DNA of 7,761 bases from JALYIM01 sp040003205 (GTDB lineage: Bacteria; Acidobacteriota; Terriglobia; Terriglobales; Acidobacteriaceae): NCBI GenBank assembly GCA_040003205.1, contig JBDUDA010000142.1, positions 1 to 7,761 of the forward strand, read 5' to 3'. The notes below the pieces were generated by a model, which was not told where the DNA came from, searched no databases, and was given only the letters and a program-made list of their open reading frames with translations. A program made the translations under genes and the position numbers. This document shows positions 1 to 5,955 of the stretch, one piece after another. The stretch's first letter is position 1. Every line of letters begins with the position of its first letter.

Positions 1-738
1 TTGCTGTTGGCGCACCCAAACGAATTTGCCGCAGTCATACTGGAGCCGGTGACCTTCGAGGATCCGAAACCTGGGTTTCTGGAGTGTGTCAAAGAACTTG
101 CCCACAAGCACGGCGCGCTGCTTATCTTTGATGAGATATGCACCGGCTTTCGCTTCGGCTTGGGGGGTGCGCAGAAACTTTTCGGCGTCATTCCGGACCT
201 CGCGTGTTTTGGAAAAGCCATGGGAAATGGATTCCCCATCGCGTGCGTGGTGGGACGCGCCGACGTTATGCAGGTCTTCACAGAAATCTTTTTTAGCTTC
301 ACTTTCGCGGGAGAAGTAGCATCCATGGCCGCTGCCCTGAAGGTGCTGGAAATTCTCGAGAGCACCGATGCACTAGCGCGAATGGATGCCAATGGAAGAA
401 CTCTTCAAGATGGCGTGAATGTGCTTGCGGGAGAAGCAGATTTGGGGCGGCGTCTGAGGTGTGTTGGTCGTCCGAACTGGTCGGTACTACGTTTCATGGA
501 AAACGACGGATCAGACAGCTCCGTAATGAAGAATCTTTTTCAGCAGGAGTGCCTCAAGCGAGGGATATTGATTCAGGTCACACACAACATCAGCGCCGCC
601 CACGGCAACCTTGATATTCAACAGACTTTGGAAGCGTATGCCGAAACAATAAAAACGATTGCGGGATGGATGGAAGAGAAAAATCCCGCTCAGTTTTTGG
701 AAGGTACCCCAAGTGAGCCCGTATTCCGCGTGCGATGA
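1..738 (+). CDS. Class III PLP-dependent aminotransferase, C-terminal part (5' end outside window)
   Basis: The reading frame is open from base 1 and stops at TGA 736-738. The 245 visible residues are about the C-terminal half of a fold type I, class III aminotransferase, a family usually about 430 residues long, so the true start lies upstream. Visible motifs are LIFDEICTGFR (residues 41-51, with the Asp44 that contacts the PLP ring nitrogen) and CFGKAMGNGFP (69-79, with Lys72 as the predicted Schiff-base lysine). The family includes glutamate-1-semialdehyde aminomutase (HemL), and automatic annotation would probably use that name. The segment after the lysine reads SFTFAGEVASMAAA (99-112) rather than the HemL-like GTLSGNPLAMAAG, and the neighbours are nonulosonic acid genes. 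I infer an amino-sugar or other cell-surface substrate, not haem synthesis. The substrate cannot be read from the sequence. The class is secure and the specific role is not. Confidence 0.9.
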   Translation: MLLAHPNEFAAVILEPVTFEDPKPGFLECVKELAHKHGALLIFDEICTGFRFGLGGAQKLFGVIPDLACFGKAMGNGFPIACVVGRADVMQVFTEIFFSFTFAGEVASMAAALKVLEILESTDALARMDANGRTLQDGVNVLAGEADLGRRLRCVGRPNWSVLRFMENDGSDSSVMKNLFQQECLKRGILIQVTHNISAAHGNLDIQQTLEAYAETIKTIAGWMEEKNPAQFLEGTPSEPVFRVR

Positions 739-772
739 GCGCCGTTTGAAAACGCTTGCACATGTCTGCAAC

Positions 773-803
773 AGGTGAAGGGATGAGAAGTTATCGCGAT
801 TGA
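773..803 (+). promoter_or_regulatory. Strong Shine-Dalgarno and ATG opening only a 6-codon frame ahead of pseG
   Basis: AGGTG at 773-777 lies 5 nt before ATG 783-785, the best-looking ribosome binding site in the gap before pseG. The ATG frame reads MRSYRD and stops at TGA 801-803. The pseG frame is offset by one base and has a stop at 784-786, so this ATG cannot start pseG in the sequence as given. It may be a tiny leader ORF, a coupling site, or a trace of a one-base frameshift: removing A786 would join the ATG to the pseG frame as MEVIAIEKSSV ahead of LLIRADAS. Confidence 0.35.
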
Positions 804-816
804 AAAGTCATCCGTA

Positions 817-2310
817 TTGCTGATTCGGGCTGACGCCAGCGTCGCAATTGGCACTGGCCATGTCATGCGATGTCTTGCATTAGCTCAGGCATGGCAGGAC
901 ATGGGCGGGTGCGCCCTGTTTGTCTATGCCGAGATGACTCCTGCGTTAGAAGAGAGACTTAGGAAAGAAGGAATGGAAGTTGCCAGGCTCGAAGTTTCGG
1001 CGGGAAGTGCGGAGGATTCTGATGGGACCATCGCGACAGCAAAGGGCCGCGGGGTGTTTTGTGTAGTGGTGGACGGTTACCAGTTTGACGCAAAGTTTCA
1101 GCGGTCAATTAAAGATGCGGGTCTCAAAGTCCTCTTCGTAGACGACTACGGCCACGCCGACCAATACTCCGCCGATTTCGTACTGAATCAGAATGTTTTT
1201 GCTCACGAGTCGGCGTATAAGAATCGCGAGCCGTACACTCAGCTTCTTTTGGGTACGAGATTCGCAATGCTCCGCCGGGAGTTCGCGTCGTGGGGAAACT
1301 GGCGGCGCAGTTTCTCCGATTCAACCCGCCACGTATTGGTTTCCATTGGAGGTAGCGATCCTGCCAATGTGACCTCGCAAGTTTTGCAGGCAATGGCTTA
1401 TTGTTGCGGCAAAGATGTGGAGGTCGGCGTCATTGTAGGAGGTAGCAATCCCCACGCTGCTGAAATTAGAAAAGCGGCGGACGCTGCGTCTTTTCCTGTG
1501 CAGACAATCCTCGGCACATCCGACATGCCCCGCTGGCTGATGTGGGCCGATGTAATGATTTCTTCTTCGGGATCAACCTGCTGGGAAAGTTGTTTTTTCG
1601 GCCTGCCGTCAATTTTGATCGATGTCGCGGAAAACCAGCGGCTAGTCGCCGAGCGGCTGCAAGAATTGGGCGCGGCTATTCACCTGGGCAGTCTGTCCGA
1701 TGTCACGGAAGAAACAATGGCACTGAGCCTCGACACACTCTTAAGTTCCACGGTTGCGAGTGTGAAGATGTCGAACGTTGGCCGCCAACTCGTCGATGGA
1801 AACGGCGCGGCGCGAGTGGCAACACTGTTGAGTTCTGGCATGCGTCTTCGACGTGCGGAATATTCGGATGCCCGATTACTATGGGAGTGGGCTAATGACC
1901 CGGATGTTCGATCGTCATCATTCTCATCGGCGCACATTGAGTGGGACCAACACGTTGACTGGTTCAGAAAAAGGCTCAGCGATGAAAGCACGTTTATGTT
2001 CGTTGCAATCGATGGGCAAGGCACCCCAGTCGGACAGGTTCGATTCGAAGCCGACGAGAATTGCCAGGCCAGGATTGATATCAGCATCGCTTCTGAAAAG
2101 CGCGGGCGTGGGTTGTCCAGTACCCTCATCGAGCAGGCTGTAGAGACAGTCTTCGGAATGGATGTAGTCCGGGTGCATGCTGTTGTGAAATCGGAGAACC
2201 GCGCGTCCATCAGGGCGTTTGAAAGAGCCGGATTCACAAAGGCGGGCGACTCCCTTGTTGAAAATTATCCGGTGGTTCACTTCCAGATTGATAAGTCGAG
2301 GAAAAGTTAA
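817..2310 (+). CDS. pseG: Bifunctional PseG-type UDP-sugar hydrolase fused to GNAT N-acetyltransferase (PseH-like)
   Basis: This predicted cytoplasmic fusion has two parts. Residues 1 to about 335 match PseG, the GT-B-like UDP-2,4-diacetamido-2,4,6-trideoxy-beta-L-altropyranose hydrolase: an N-terminal IRADASVAIGTGHVMRC with His15 aligning with the catalytic His17 of Campylobacter PseG, a GGSDP loop (178-182), SSSGSTCWE (249-257, nucleotide-binding region) and DVAENQ (269-274). Residues about 342-490 are a GNAT domain with an acetyl-CoA loop EKRGRGLSS (427-435) and NRASIRAFERAGF (461-473). In the Pse pathway PseH acetylates the 4-amino group before PseG cleaves UDP, so the fusion joins consecutive steps. 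TTG 817 is the only canonical in-frame start after the stop at 784-786, and it places the N-terminus within two residues of Campylobacter PseG. Its ribosome site is weak. A legionaminic or sialic acid role is less likely given the adjacent PseI. The hydrolase is near certain; the PseH role is inferred from position. Confidence 0.93.
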   Translation: MLIRADASVAIGTGHVMRCLALAQAWQDMGGCALFVYAEMTPALEERLRKEGMEVARLEVSAGSAEDSDGTIATAKGRGVFCVVVDGYQFDAKFQRSIKDAGLKVLFVDDYGHADQYSADFVLNQNVFAHESAYKNREPYTQLLLGTRFAMLRREFASWGNWRRSFSDSTRHVLVSIGGSDPANVTSQVLQAMAYCCGKDVEVGVIVGGSNPHAAEIRKAADAASFPVQTILGTSDMPRWLMWADVMISSSGSTCWESCFFGLPSILIDVAENQRLVAERLQELGAAIHLGSLSDVTEETMALSLDTLLSSTVASVKMSNVGRQLVDGNGAARVATLLSSGMRLRRAEYSDARLLWEWANDPDVRSSSFSSAHIEWDQHVDWFRKRLSDESTFMFVAIDGQGTPVGQVRFEADENCQARIDISIASEKRGRGLSSTLIEQAVETVFGMDVVRVHAVVKSENRASIRAFERAGFTKAGDSLVENYPVVHFQIDKSRKS

Positions 2311-2314
2311 AGTG
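2298..2314 (+). promoter_or_regulatory. Ribosome binding site and GTG start deciding the formyltransferase start
   Basis: GAGG at 2298-2301, within GAGGAAAAG, lies 10 nt before GTG 2312-2314. The GTG follows the pseG stop (TAA 2308-2310) after a single base. The longer open frame from TTG 2219 would overlap pseG by 92 nt and add 31 residues that do not resemble a formyltransferase N-terminus, so I chose GTG 2312. Confidence 0.65.
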
Positions 2315-3049
2315 ATTGCTGGTGCCACCGCTAGCGATGTCTCTTCGCCACAACCTTCGTATCTGGTGCTCGGGTGCAAACCCTGGAACCGGCGGGTCTA
2401 CGAACAATTGCGGGCGACGTTGCCGGGTGAATGGCGCTATGTAGGGTCGCCCGAGAATTTGTCAGTCGCGGCAGTGCGAGATTTTGCGCCCCGATACCTC
2501 TTCTTTCTCCATTGGTCCTGGAAGGTGCCTTTGGAAATTGTGGACAATTTCGAGTGCGTTTGCTTTCACATGACAGATGTACCTTTCGGCCGCGGCGGAA
2601 GTCCGCTGCAAAATCTCATTATTCGGGGATACACCGAGACCCTGCTCTCTGCATTGCGCATGACCCGGGAATTCGATGCAGGTCCGGTCTACCTTAAGCA
2701 ACAGATGTCGCTGGAGGGCAGTGCGGAAGAGATTTATCTGCGTGCGTCAGAATTATCCAGCAAAATGATCGACCGTTTGATTCGCGAAAATCCAAAGCCG
2801 AAAGCACAAGAGGGGGAAGTGGTGAATTTCAAGCGCAGGAAACCCGAAGAAAGTGAGATTGGCACGGCAGCTTCATTGCAAGAGCTGCACGACTCGATTC
2901 GCATGTTGGACGCCGACGGTTATCCGCATGCTTATTTCAATTATGCTGGCTTTCGTTTCGAGTTTCGCCGGTCTGCGTTGTACGACGGACGTATCGTGGC
3001 CGATGTAACAATCACTCAACCCGAGACCGCGGGTAAAAGCCAATCATGA
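2312..3049 (+). CDS. Formyltransferase-fold protein (methionyl-tRNA formyltransferase-like), probable sugar N-formyltransferase
   Basis: This 245-residue protein resembles the N10-formyltetrahydrofolate-dependent formyltransferases (Fmt, PurN, ArnA N-terminal and sugar N-formyltransferase families). Residues about 16-160 form the formyltransferase core: YLVLGCKPWNRRVYEQL (17-33), a HWSW motif (67-70), FHMTDVPFGRGGSPLQNLI (85-103) and FDAGPVYLK (121-129). His86 and Asp122 align with the catalytic His108 and Asp144 of E. coli Fmt, but the position of the usual Asn106 is Cys84. Residues about 186-225 (LHDSIRMLDADGYPHAYF) resemble the short C-terminal region that follows the core in Fmt and ArnA relatives. 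At 245 residues it is shorter than true Fmt, about 315, and it lies in a Pse operon. I therefore infer an amino-sugar substrate rather than Met-tRNA. Its stop overlaps the next ATG (ATGA). The fold is clear, the substrate is inferred, and activity is uncertain because of the Cys. Confidence 0.85.
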   Translation: MIAGATASDVSSPQPSYLVLGCKPWNRRVYEQLRATLPGEWRYVGSPENLSVAAVRDFAPRYLFFLHWSWKVPLEIVDNFECVCFHMTDVPFGRGGSPLQNLIIRGYTETLLSALRMTREFDAGPVYLKQQMSLEGSAEEIYLRASELSSKMIDRLIRENPKPKAQEGEVVNFKRRKPEESEIGTAASLQELHDSIRMLDADGYPHAYFNYAGFRFEFRRSALYDGRIVADVTITQPETAGKSQS

Positions 3050-3741
3050 GGGTCCTTGTGATCGCCGCTCACCCCGACGATGAAGTGCTGGGGTGCGGAG
3101 GCACCATGGCGCGCTTGGCGCATGACGGACATGCGGTACACATTGCAATCATCGCCGAAGGCATTACATCGCGTCATTCGGATCGGGGCGCTGCAAATGC
3201 CGGAGATTTGGCTCGCCTTCATCAACAAGCCCATGCCGCCGCCACCACCGTTGGAGCGAAAGATGTGGTCTTGTTCAAGTTGCCCGACAATCGGCTGGAC
3301 ACAATTCCGCTTCTTGATGTGACTAAACTAGTGGAAGAACTCATTCAGAAATTACAGCCCGAAGTGATCTACACCCACCATCCAGGCGATTTAAACATCG
3401 ACCACGGAGTGGTTCATCGCGCAGTACTTACTGCGACTCGACCGCTTGCCGGCCAGTGCGTCCGTCAGGTTTACGCTTTCGAGGTGCCATCTTCCACAGA
3501 GTGGGCATTTCAAAATGTAGAGCCGGCATTCCGTGCCAACGTCTTTGTGGACATAAGCGCAACCTTGGACGCCAAAATTGCAGCGTTAGCATGCTATGAG
3601 AGTGAAGTCCGCAAATTCCCCCATCCTCGCTCGCCAGAAGCGTTGCGCGCTATCGCAACACGCTGGGGAAGTGTGTCGGGCTGCGAAGCTGCCGAAGCTT
3701 TTGAATTGATCCGGTCTATTCGGACAGCGAGTGACCGGTGA
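3046..3741 (+). CDS. PIG-L (LmbE-like) family zinc-dependent N-deacetylase
   Basis: This 231-residue protein is a complete PIG-L/LmbE deacetylase, a family of metal-dependent enzymes that remove acetyl from N-acetylated sugars and related molecules (GlcNAc-PI, MshB and BshB substrates). The N-terminal AHPDDE motif (8-13) supplies His9, Asp12 and the likely catalytic base Asp11. HHPGDLNIDH (111-120) supplies the second conserved set, including a metal-ligand His. The tail FPHPRSPEALRAIATRWG (191-208) and AEAFELIR (216-223) are typical of the family's soluble bacterial members. There is no signal peptide or membrane segment, so it should act on a cytoplasmic sugar. ATG 3046 overlaps the formyltransferase stop by 4 nt, which implies translational coupling. 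The position between a formyltransferase and PseI suggests that it exposes an amine for re-acylation, but that is inference. The family is certain and the substrate unknown. Confidence 0.93.
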   Translation: MRVLVIAAHPDDEVLGCGGTMARLAHDGHAVHIAIIAEGITSRHSDRGAANAGDLARLHQQAHAAATTVGAKDVVLFKLPDNRLDTIPLLDVTKLVEELIQKLQPEVIYTHHPGDLNIDHGVVHRAVLTATRPLAGQCVRQVYAFEVPSSTEWAFQNVEPAFRANVFVDISATLDAKIAALACYESEVRKFPHPRSPEALRAIATRWGSVSGCEAAEAFELIRSIRTASDR

Positions 3742-4796
3742 TGATCAATTCCATAAAAATTGGGACCCACGTTATCGGAGCAGATAACCCCGTCTATATC
3801 GTCGCTGAACTTTCCGCAAACCACAATCAGGACTTCGATCAAGCAGTAAAGATCATTGAAGCTGCCAGAGACGCTGGGGCCGATGCGATCAAGCTCCAAA
3901 CCTACACCGCGGACACAATCACCATCCGCAGTGAGCTGGATATCTTTAAAATAAGCGGTGGAACTCTCTGGGACGGGCGCACGCTGCACGATTTGTACAG
4001 CGAAGCCTACACGCCTTGGGAGTGGCAACCGAAGCTCAAGCGCGTAGCGAACGATCTGGGGATGGACCTGTTCTCGAGCGCATTCGACGAGACCGCCGTC
4101 GATTTTTTGGAAGACATGGCAGTCCCTGCCCACAAAGTTGCATCTTTTGAGCTGGTTGATCTTCCCCTTATAGCCAAGATGGCGCACACAGGAAAACCGA
4201 TGATAATTTCCACGGGGATGGCTACGGCAGAGGAAATCGCTGAGGCAATCGCGACGGCGCGGCACGGGGGATGCAAAGAAATTGCATTGCTCAAATGCAC
4301 AAGCGCTTATCCAGCATCGCCCGGTGGCATGAACTTGCGCACCATTCCGGAGATGGCCACACGTTTCTCGGTTCCGGTGGGACTTTCAGACCACACGATG
4401 GGAGTGGCGGTCCCGGTTGCAGCCGTGGCGCTGGGAGCTTGCATCATCGAAAAACATCTGACGTTGTCGCGCGAACTCGCGGGGCCCGATAGCGCTTTTT
4501 CCCTCGATCCAGCCGAATTCAAATCAATGGTGGCAGCCGTTCGGAGTGCGCAAAGAGCGCTCGGCTGGGTCAAATTTGGCGTCAACGACGAGGATTCCAA
4601 AAGCCGCATTTTCCGCCGCTCGCTCTTTGTGGTCCAGGATGTCAACGCAGGGGAAAGCTTCACAGATGAGAACGTGCGCTCAATCCGCCCAGCCAATGGA
4701 CTGCATACGCGGTATCTTCCCGAAGTTCTCGGAAAGTTGGCAGCCCGCGATATCACCCGCGGCACGCCCCTCTCCTGGGATTTGGTCGTTCGGTAA
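3741..4796 (+). CDS. pseI: Pseudaminic acid synthase (PseI, NeuB family)
   Basis: PseI condenses 2,4-diacetamido-2,4,6-trideoxy-L-altrose with phosphoenolpyruvate to give pseudaminic acid. The protein is full length (351 residues; Campylobacter PseI is about 343). Residues 1 to about 275 are the NeuB-type TIM barrel: VAELSANHN (21-29), IKLQTYT (50-56), GGTLWDGR (73-80), STGMAT (158-163), LKCTSAYP (184-191), LSDH (215-218) and IEKH (236-239). His218 and His239 correspond to the two metal-binding histidines of NeuB. Residues about 292-350 are the SAF antifreeze-like cap. AELSANH and LQTYT are PseI-type; NeuB and LegI normally show AExGxNH and KFQTF-like strings. ATG 3741 is preferred because GAGTG at 3729-3733 is better spaced from it; GTG 3738, one codon earlier, is the alternative. 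Either start overlaps the deacetylase stop. This is the best functional anchor of the window. Confidence 0.96.
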   Translation: MINSIKIGTHVIGADNPVYIVAELSANHNQDFDQAVKIIEAARDAGADAIKLQTYTADTITIRSELDIFKISGGTLWDGRTLHDLYSEAYTPWEWQPKLKRVANDLGMDLFSSAFDETAVDFLEDMAVPAHKVASFELVDLPLIAKMAHTGKPMIISTGMATAEEIAEAIATARHGGCKEIALLKCTSAYPASPGGMNLRTIPEMATRFSVPVGLSDHTMGVAVPVAAVALGACIIEKHLTLSRELAGPDSAFSLDPAEFKSMVAAVRSAQRALGWVKFGVNDEDSKSRIFRRSLFVVQDVNAGESFTDENVRSIRPANGLHTRYLPEVLGKLAARDITRGTPLSWDLVVR

Positions 4797-5860
4797 TGAG
4801 ATTTGTTTCTCCTTTCTTAAAGCGTGTCGTGTATCCGTGCCTTGCGAAAAGCGGCTATTTTAAACGGACAGCCCGGCAGGGTCTTTGCGCAATCACTTAT
4901 CACGGAGTTATGCCGGATTCTTATCGCGCGCGCGATCCCGATATGGATGGTGCCCTGGTCAGAGCCGGCAATTTCCGCAACCAATTGCGGTTACTGAAAT
5001 CCCGCTACCACGTCATCACTCCCGGAGATATGCCGGAGTGGACTGAAAACAGGGCCCGCCTTCCTAAGCAAGCTGTGCTGCTAACTTGCGACGACGGCCT
5101 TCTGAATAATCTCACTGATATGCTGCCGATTTTGCAGGAACAAAACCTCCAGTGCATTTTCTTTGTCACCGGCGCGTCGGCTGGCGAAGTCGCCACGACC
5201 CTGTGGTACGAAGAGCTTTACCTGATTTTGCTCGCGGCCTCCGAGAGAAAATTCCCTCCATCAGTTGACAACGTTATATTGCGTGCCTGCTCAGAAAAAA
5301 ATGGCAAGAAACGCCGTGCAGCGTGGTGGGACATCGTTAAAGAACTGTCGCAGGTCAATTCGGAAGACCGGAACACCTTAATGGCAGAGGCCCGAGCCTC
5401 GCTGGGGCTGGAGGAAATCGTCACATCGGCCATAAAGGATGATCCGATTCTCCAGAAACGTCTATTGTTGCTCACTTCTCCCCAGGTAAAGCAACTGATA
5501 GACGGCGGCATGACAATCGGAGCGCACACCCTGACTCATCCAGTGTTGTCGAAGCTTTCGGAAGATTGCGCCTTTCGCGAAATGGCTGACAGCCGCCGGC
5601 TGCTTGAAGAAGTCTTCAGCATTCCCGTTTGGGCCGTTGCATATCCCTTCGGCGATCATGAGGCTGTAGGAGAGCGCGAGTGTGAAATGGCTCAAAAGGC
5701 TGGATACAAGTGTGCTTTCCTCAACGTTGACGGAGGCTTTGGGGAGGTGAAAAGCCACTTCGCGATTCCCCGCGTGCATGTTACTGCGGAAATGAGCCTC
5801 TCCGAGTTCGAAGCTCATGTGACGGGCTTCTACAACCGTCTTAAGCGGCCCGCACAATGA
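4796..5860 (+). CDS. Polysaccharide deacetylase (NodB homology domain, CE4) with a long internal insert
   Basis: This 354-residue protein carries the CE4/NodB deacetylase motifs: LLTCDDG (95-101, with Asp99 and Asp100 for base and metal), GAHTLTHP (242-249, with metal ligands His244 and His248) and AYPFGD (282-287). The region AITYHGVMP (32-40) precedes the domain, as in many cytoplasmic or peripheral bacterial members. The CDDG and HTxxH motifs lie about 144 residues apart, against about 50 in compact enzymes such as PgdA. The extra roughly 95 residues (about 135-230) are charged and probably helical, and include LWYEELYLILL and AAWWDIVKEL. I believe this is a recognised subfamily pattern. 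No clear signal peptide is seen, although the first 15 residues are hydrophobic and basic. ATG 4796 overlaps the pseI stop by one base (TAATG), so translation is likely coupled. By family it removes N- or O-acetyl from glycans; whether it acts on the Pse-containing glycan is unknown. Confidence 0.92.
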   Translation: MRFVSPFLKRVVYPCLAKSGYFKRTARQGLCAITYHGVMPDSYRARDPDMDGALVRAGNFRNQLRLLKSRYHVITPGDMPEWTENRARLPKQAVLLTCDDGLLNNLTDMLPILQEQNLQCIFFVTGASAGEVATTLWYEELYLILLAASERKFPPSVDNVILRACSEKNGKKRRAAWWDIVKELSQVNSEDRNTLMAEARASLGLEEIVTSAIKDDPILQKRLLLLTSPQVKQLIDGGMTIGAHTLTHPVLSKLSEDCAFREMADSRRLLEEVFSIPVWAVAYPFGDHEAVGERECEMAQKAGYKCAFLNVDGGFGEVKSHFAIPRVHVTAEMSLSEFEAHVTGFYNRLKRPAQ

Positions 5861-5937
5861 TTCGACTTGCGAGCTGACGCGTATGAAGAGACGGCGTAGG
5901 GAGAGTAAGATCAGATAATTCGTGCGCGTCTGACAGG

Positions 5938-5955
5938 CGTGCTTTCGAAAGCACG
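5938..5955. repeat. 18-bp perfect palindrome at the 5' end of the double-GNAT gene
   Basis: CGTGCTTTCGAAAGCACG reads identically on both strands with no mismatch and no spacer. It covers GTG 5939, one of the two candidate starts of the next gene, and ends at the first base of the GGAGA ribosome-site candidate at 5955-5959. As DNA it looks like a dimeric regulator operator. As RNA it could form a 7-bp stem with a UCGA loop immediately before that ribosome site. No U-tract follows, so it does not look like an intrinsic terminator. Confidence 0.6.

Noticed and set aside
756..771. Inverted repeat TTGCA-N6-TGCAA between the aminotransferase and pseG
   Set aside because: Five-base arms with a spacer occur often by chance in a window this size, and no other regulatory sign supports it.
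1680..2237. 185-codon open frame on the minus strand inside pseG
   Set aside because: It lies antisense to the strongly motif-supported PseG-GNAT fusion, and its translation shows no recognisable domain. It is a shadow frame.
2219..2311. Longer formyltransferase start at TTG 2219
   Set aside because: It would overlap pseG by 92 nt and add 31 basic, unfamily-like residues. GTG 2312 has a good ribosome site directly after the pseG stop.
3594..4265. 223-codon open frame on the minus strand across the deacetylase/pseI junction
   Set aside because: It is antisense to two certain genes, rich in Arg and Cys, and has no motif. It is a shadow frame.
3741..4796. Alternative call as sialic acid (NeuB) or legionaminic acid (LegI) synthase
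   Set aside because: The AELSANH and LQTYT strings, GGTLWDGR and the overall match to Campylobacter PseI as I recall it favour PseI, and PseG is adjacent.
5883..5918. Tiny ORF MKRRRRESKIR in the 78-nt gap before the double-GNAT gene
   Set aside because: It has no Shine-Dalgarno sequence, and its 11 mostly basic codons are easily explained by chance.
5914..5919. GATAAT, one mismatch from a -10 box
   Set aside because: No -35-like hexamer lies 16-18 nt upstream and there is no extended -10 TG, so it is not enough to call a promoter.
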